The notes below the pieces were generated by a model. It saw nothing but the letters and a program-made list of their open reading frames with translations. It was not told the DNA's origin and ran no database searches. A stretch of DNA of 35,014 nt from Richelia sp. CSU_2_1 (GTDB lineage: Bacteria; Cyanobacteriota; Cyanobacteriia; Cyanobacteriales; Microcoleaceae). Location: NCBI GenBank assembly GCA_012034575.1, contig JAAUPF010000059.1, positions 1 through 35,014 of the forward strand, in the 5' to 3' direction. How positions within the stretch are numbered: position 1 is the first letter of the stretch; every line of letters begins with the position of its first letter. Below are positions 33,857 through 35,014 of this stretch, piece by piece. The position numbers and the translations under genes are program-made.

Positions 33857-34168
33857 GTGTTGACAGCTATCTTAGTTTTATTCTTAGGTTTAACTCCGTG
33901 GCTGCTATCTCTGTGGGTAATGCGCAAAGCCCAAACCCAGGCCAGTGAAAGAATTGCAGCGGCAAGATTAGCTGTAAGGGTCAGACCGCTACCAACACAA
34001 GGGATACCAGCCGATCGCACCTACATAGAAGGCGTCGGTTATCTGGTTGGGGACATCACTTGCGAGTACAATGCGCGGTCTAGTTACATTCGCTGTGCGG
34101 TTAATCCGTCAGGCCCTTGTAAAGATTGTTCTCAGTATAAAGCCCGAACTATTGACGATTCGATCTAA
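33857..34168 (+). CDS. Small membrane protein resembling DUF6464
   Basis: A 103-residue protein. An N-terminal helix (about 3-22: TAILVLFLGLTPWLLSLWVM) is followed by a basic linker, then a Cys-containing domain (YIEGVGYLVGDITCEYNARS, then YIRCAVNPSGPCKDCSQY). The GDITCxxNARSxYIRCAVNPSGPC core is one I associate with the cyanobacterial DUF6464 family, whose function is unknown. The four Cys could bind a metal or form disulfides. The start is probably GTG at 33857 or TTG at 33860; the nearby ATG at 33855 is in another frame and stops at once. Confidence 0.65.
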   Translation: MLTAILVLFLGLTPWLLSLWVMRKAQTQASERIAAARLAVRVRPLPTQGIPADRTYIEGVGYLVGDITCEYNARSSYIRCAVNPSGPCKDCSQYKARTIDDSI

Positions 34169-34924
34169 AAGATGTAACTTGAATTTGGGCTTATATATCC
34201 GTGCATTTGCGGGCATATTAATTGTTAATTAATATGTACCTACGTGCAAAAATGTATTGCAAGGATTTAGGGCAAAGATTTAGGGCAAGGATTTAGTACG
34301 AGGATTTAAGCTAGCCAGGATTTAAGTTCGAGAGAGTCCGAGATCCGCTGGCAAAATCCTATCTAAAGCCGATCTGAAGCAGTCAATTTAAAGCAGAACT
34401 CGGGCGAAAAGCAGAATTTAAATATCGCTGCGCGATCGGGGGAGCTAAAAATCTGACATTTGAGCTTAATTCCACTACATTTGCAGGGAATTGGGCGATT
34501 GCCAAAGGAACGATCCCGAAATCTATAATTGCAAGCAAAATTTGCAGGTCGAGCAAAATGGTGATATTGTGAGTTCGATCGTGCAAGAGTTCAAAACAGC
34601 CGCGGGCGATCGAGCCTGCAGTTAGTCGAACAGAAAATTTTGCAGCCAGCATTATTTTGAGTGACGAAAAAGGGGTTCGGAAAAATTGCATATAATTTTC
34701 CGAGTGATGGGTTATGGGTTATGGGTATCTGATGAAATACGGCACGACAAATTATCAAGGGCATCTACACAACAAAAATCCCGCTAAAAAATTAATTTTA
34801 TAATTTTCATTCAGCGGCAAAGCAGGGTATGCCAGTTGAAAGTAAGAGTAGAAATTGGGCGATCGAAACTTAGGCAAACACACTACTTGCAGGCACCAGC
34901 AAAAAAGCGATTCCCGCAGGACCC
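34169..34924. other. Gene-free region with short AGGATTTAG repeats
   Basis: Four or five degenerate AGGATTTAGGGCA units run from about 34259 to 34325. Beyond that I see no convincing gene. A 102-residue minus-strand frame at 34383-34691 has no motif, signal or Shine-Dalgarno and is left out. The short TTAATTGTTAATTAA near 34218 is AT-rich symmetry. Confidence 0.5.
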
Positions 34925-35014
34925 GATCCCCCTAAATCCCCCTTAAAAAGGGGGACTTGAAGACTCTGACTCCCCCCTTAAAAAGGGGGACTTGAAGACT
35001 CTGGCTCCCCCTTT
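34925..35014. mobile_element. GATCCCCC-type element, cut by the window end
   Basis: It begins GATCCCCCTAAATCCCCC like the copies at 22196 and 33150. It contains two tandem copies of a CCCTTAAAAAGGGGGACTTG module followed by AAGACTCT, and runs off the end of the window. Confidence 0.8.

Noticed and set aside
34383-34691. 102-residue minus-strand frame near the window end
   Set aside because: No Shine-Dalgarno sequence, no motif and a composition unlike neighbouring genes.

Overview
This window looks like chromosomal DNA of a filamentous cyanobacterium of the Microcoleus/Oscillatoria/Phormidium type. Four things point there: many GCGATCGC (HIP1) and CGATCG sites; arrays of 7-bp tandem repeats in most intergenic spaces (GGTAATT/CAATTAC, CAACTGT, CTCAACT); many palindromic MITE-like elements; and cyanobacterium-typical genes (Ycf66 family, DUF6464-like, CBS/PAS/GAF hybrid kinases, Uma2, ArsS, LivF/NatE-like, CobQ). 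The genus is inference.

Layout. 1-8.0 kb: a secreted clan GH-A glycosidase, then a very large hybrid histidine kinase (CBS-CBS-PAS-PAS-GAF-GAF-HisKA-HATPase-REC-REC-HPt) whose frame is broken at an A6 tract. 8.0-16.5 kb: housekeeping and small genes (LivF-type ABC ATPase, GNAT acetyltransferase, exported TPR protein, small proteins, a LysR regulator with a shifted C-terminus, Uma2, an XRE regulator with a palindromic candidate operator, ispD, a divergent GT9 glycosyltransferase). 16.5-21.1 kb: the most interesting block. A small two-helix membrane protein resembling the cyanobacterial TRADD-N-associated membrane domain lies opposite an overlapping gene set: HTH-STAND NTPase, helical linker plus WD40, and a second paralogous STAND NTPase. 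Its leader carries 38-bp tandem repeats and mutually exclusive hairpins. The WD40 and second NTPase genes each carry a single-base frameshift.

21.1-29.6 kb: a GmhB-like HAD phosphatase (possibly linked to heptose metabolism, like the GT9), the arsenosugar radical-SAM gene arsS followed by a TVP38/TMEM64 membrane protein, a membrane sensor histidine kinase with a 200-bp MITE directly after its stop codon, a HAD hydrolase with a variant catalytic motif, a methyltransferase and a small 2Fe-2S protein. 29.6-35.0 kb: cobQ, a Ycf66-family protein with a long Pro/Ala/Glu-rich tail, two small membrane or exported proteins, and about 850 bp of mostly non-coding repeat-rich DNA.

Four genes (hybrid kinase, LysR, WD40, second NTPase) need a one-base correction to read through. 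Real decay, slippage-based expression or base-calling error all remain possible. The STAND/WD40/TRADD-TM block is the best candidate for an uncharacterised signalling or conflict (defence-like) system. No effector enzyme is visible in it, so that function is inference.
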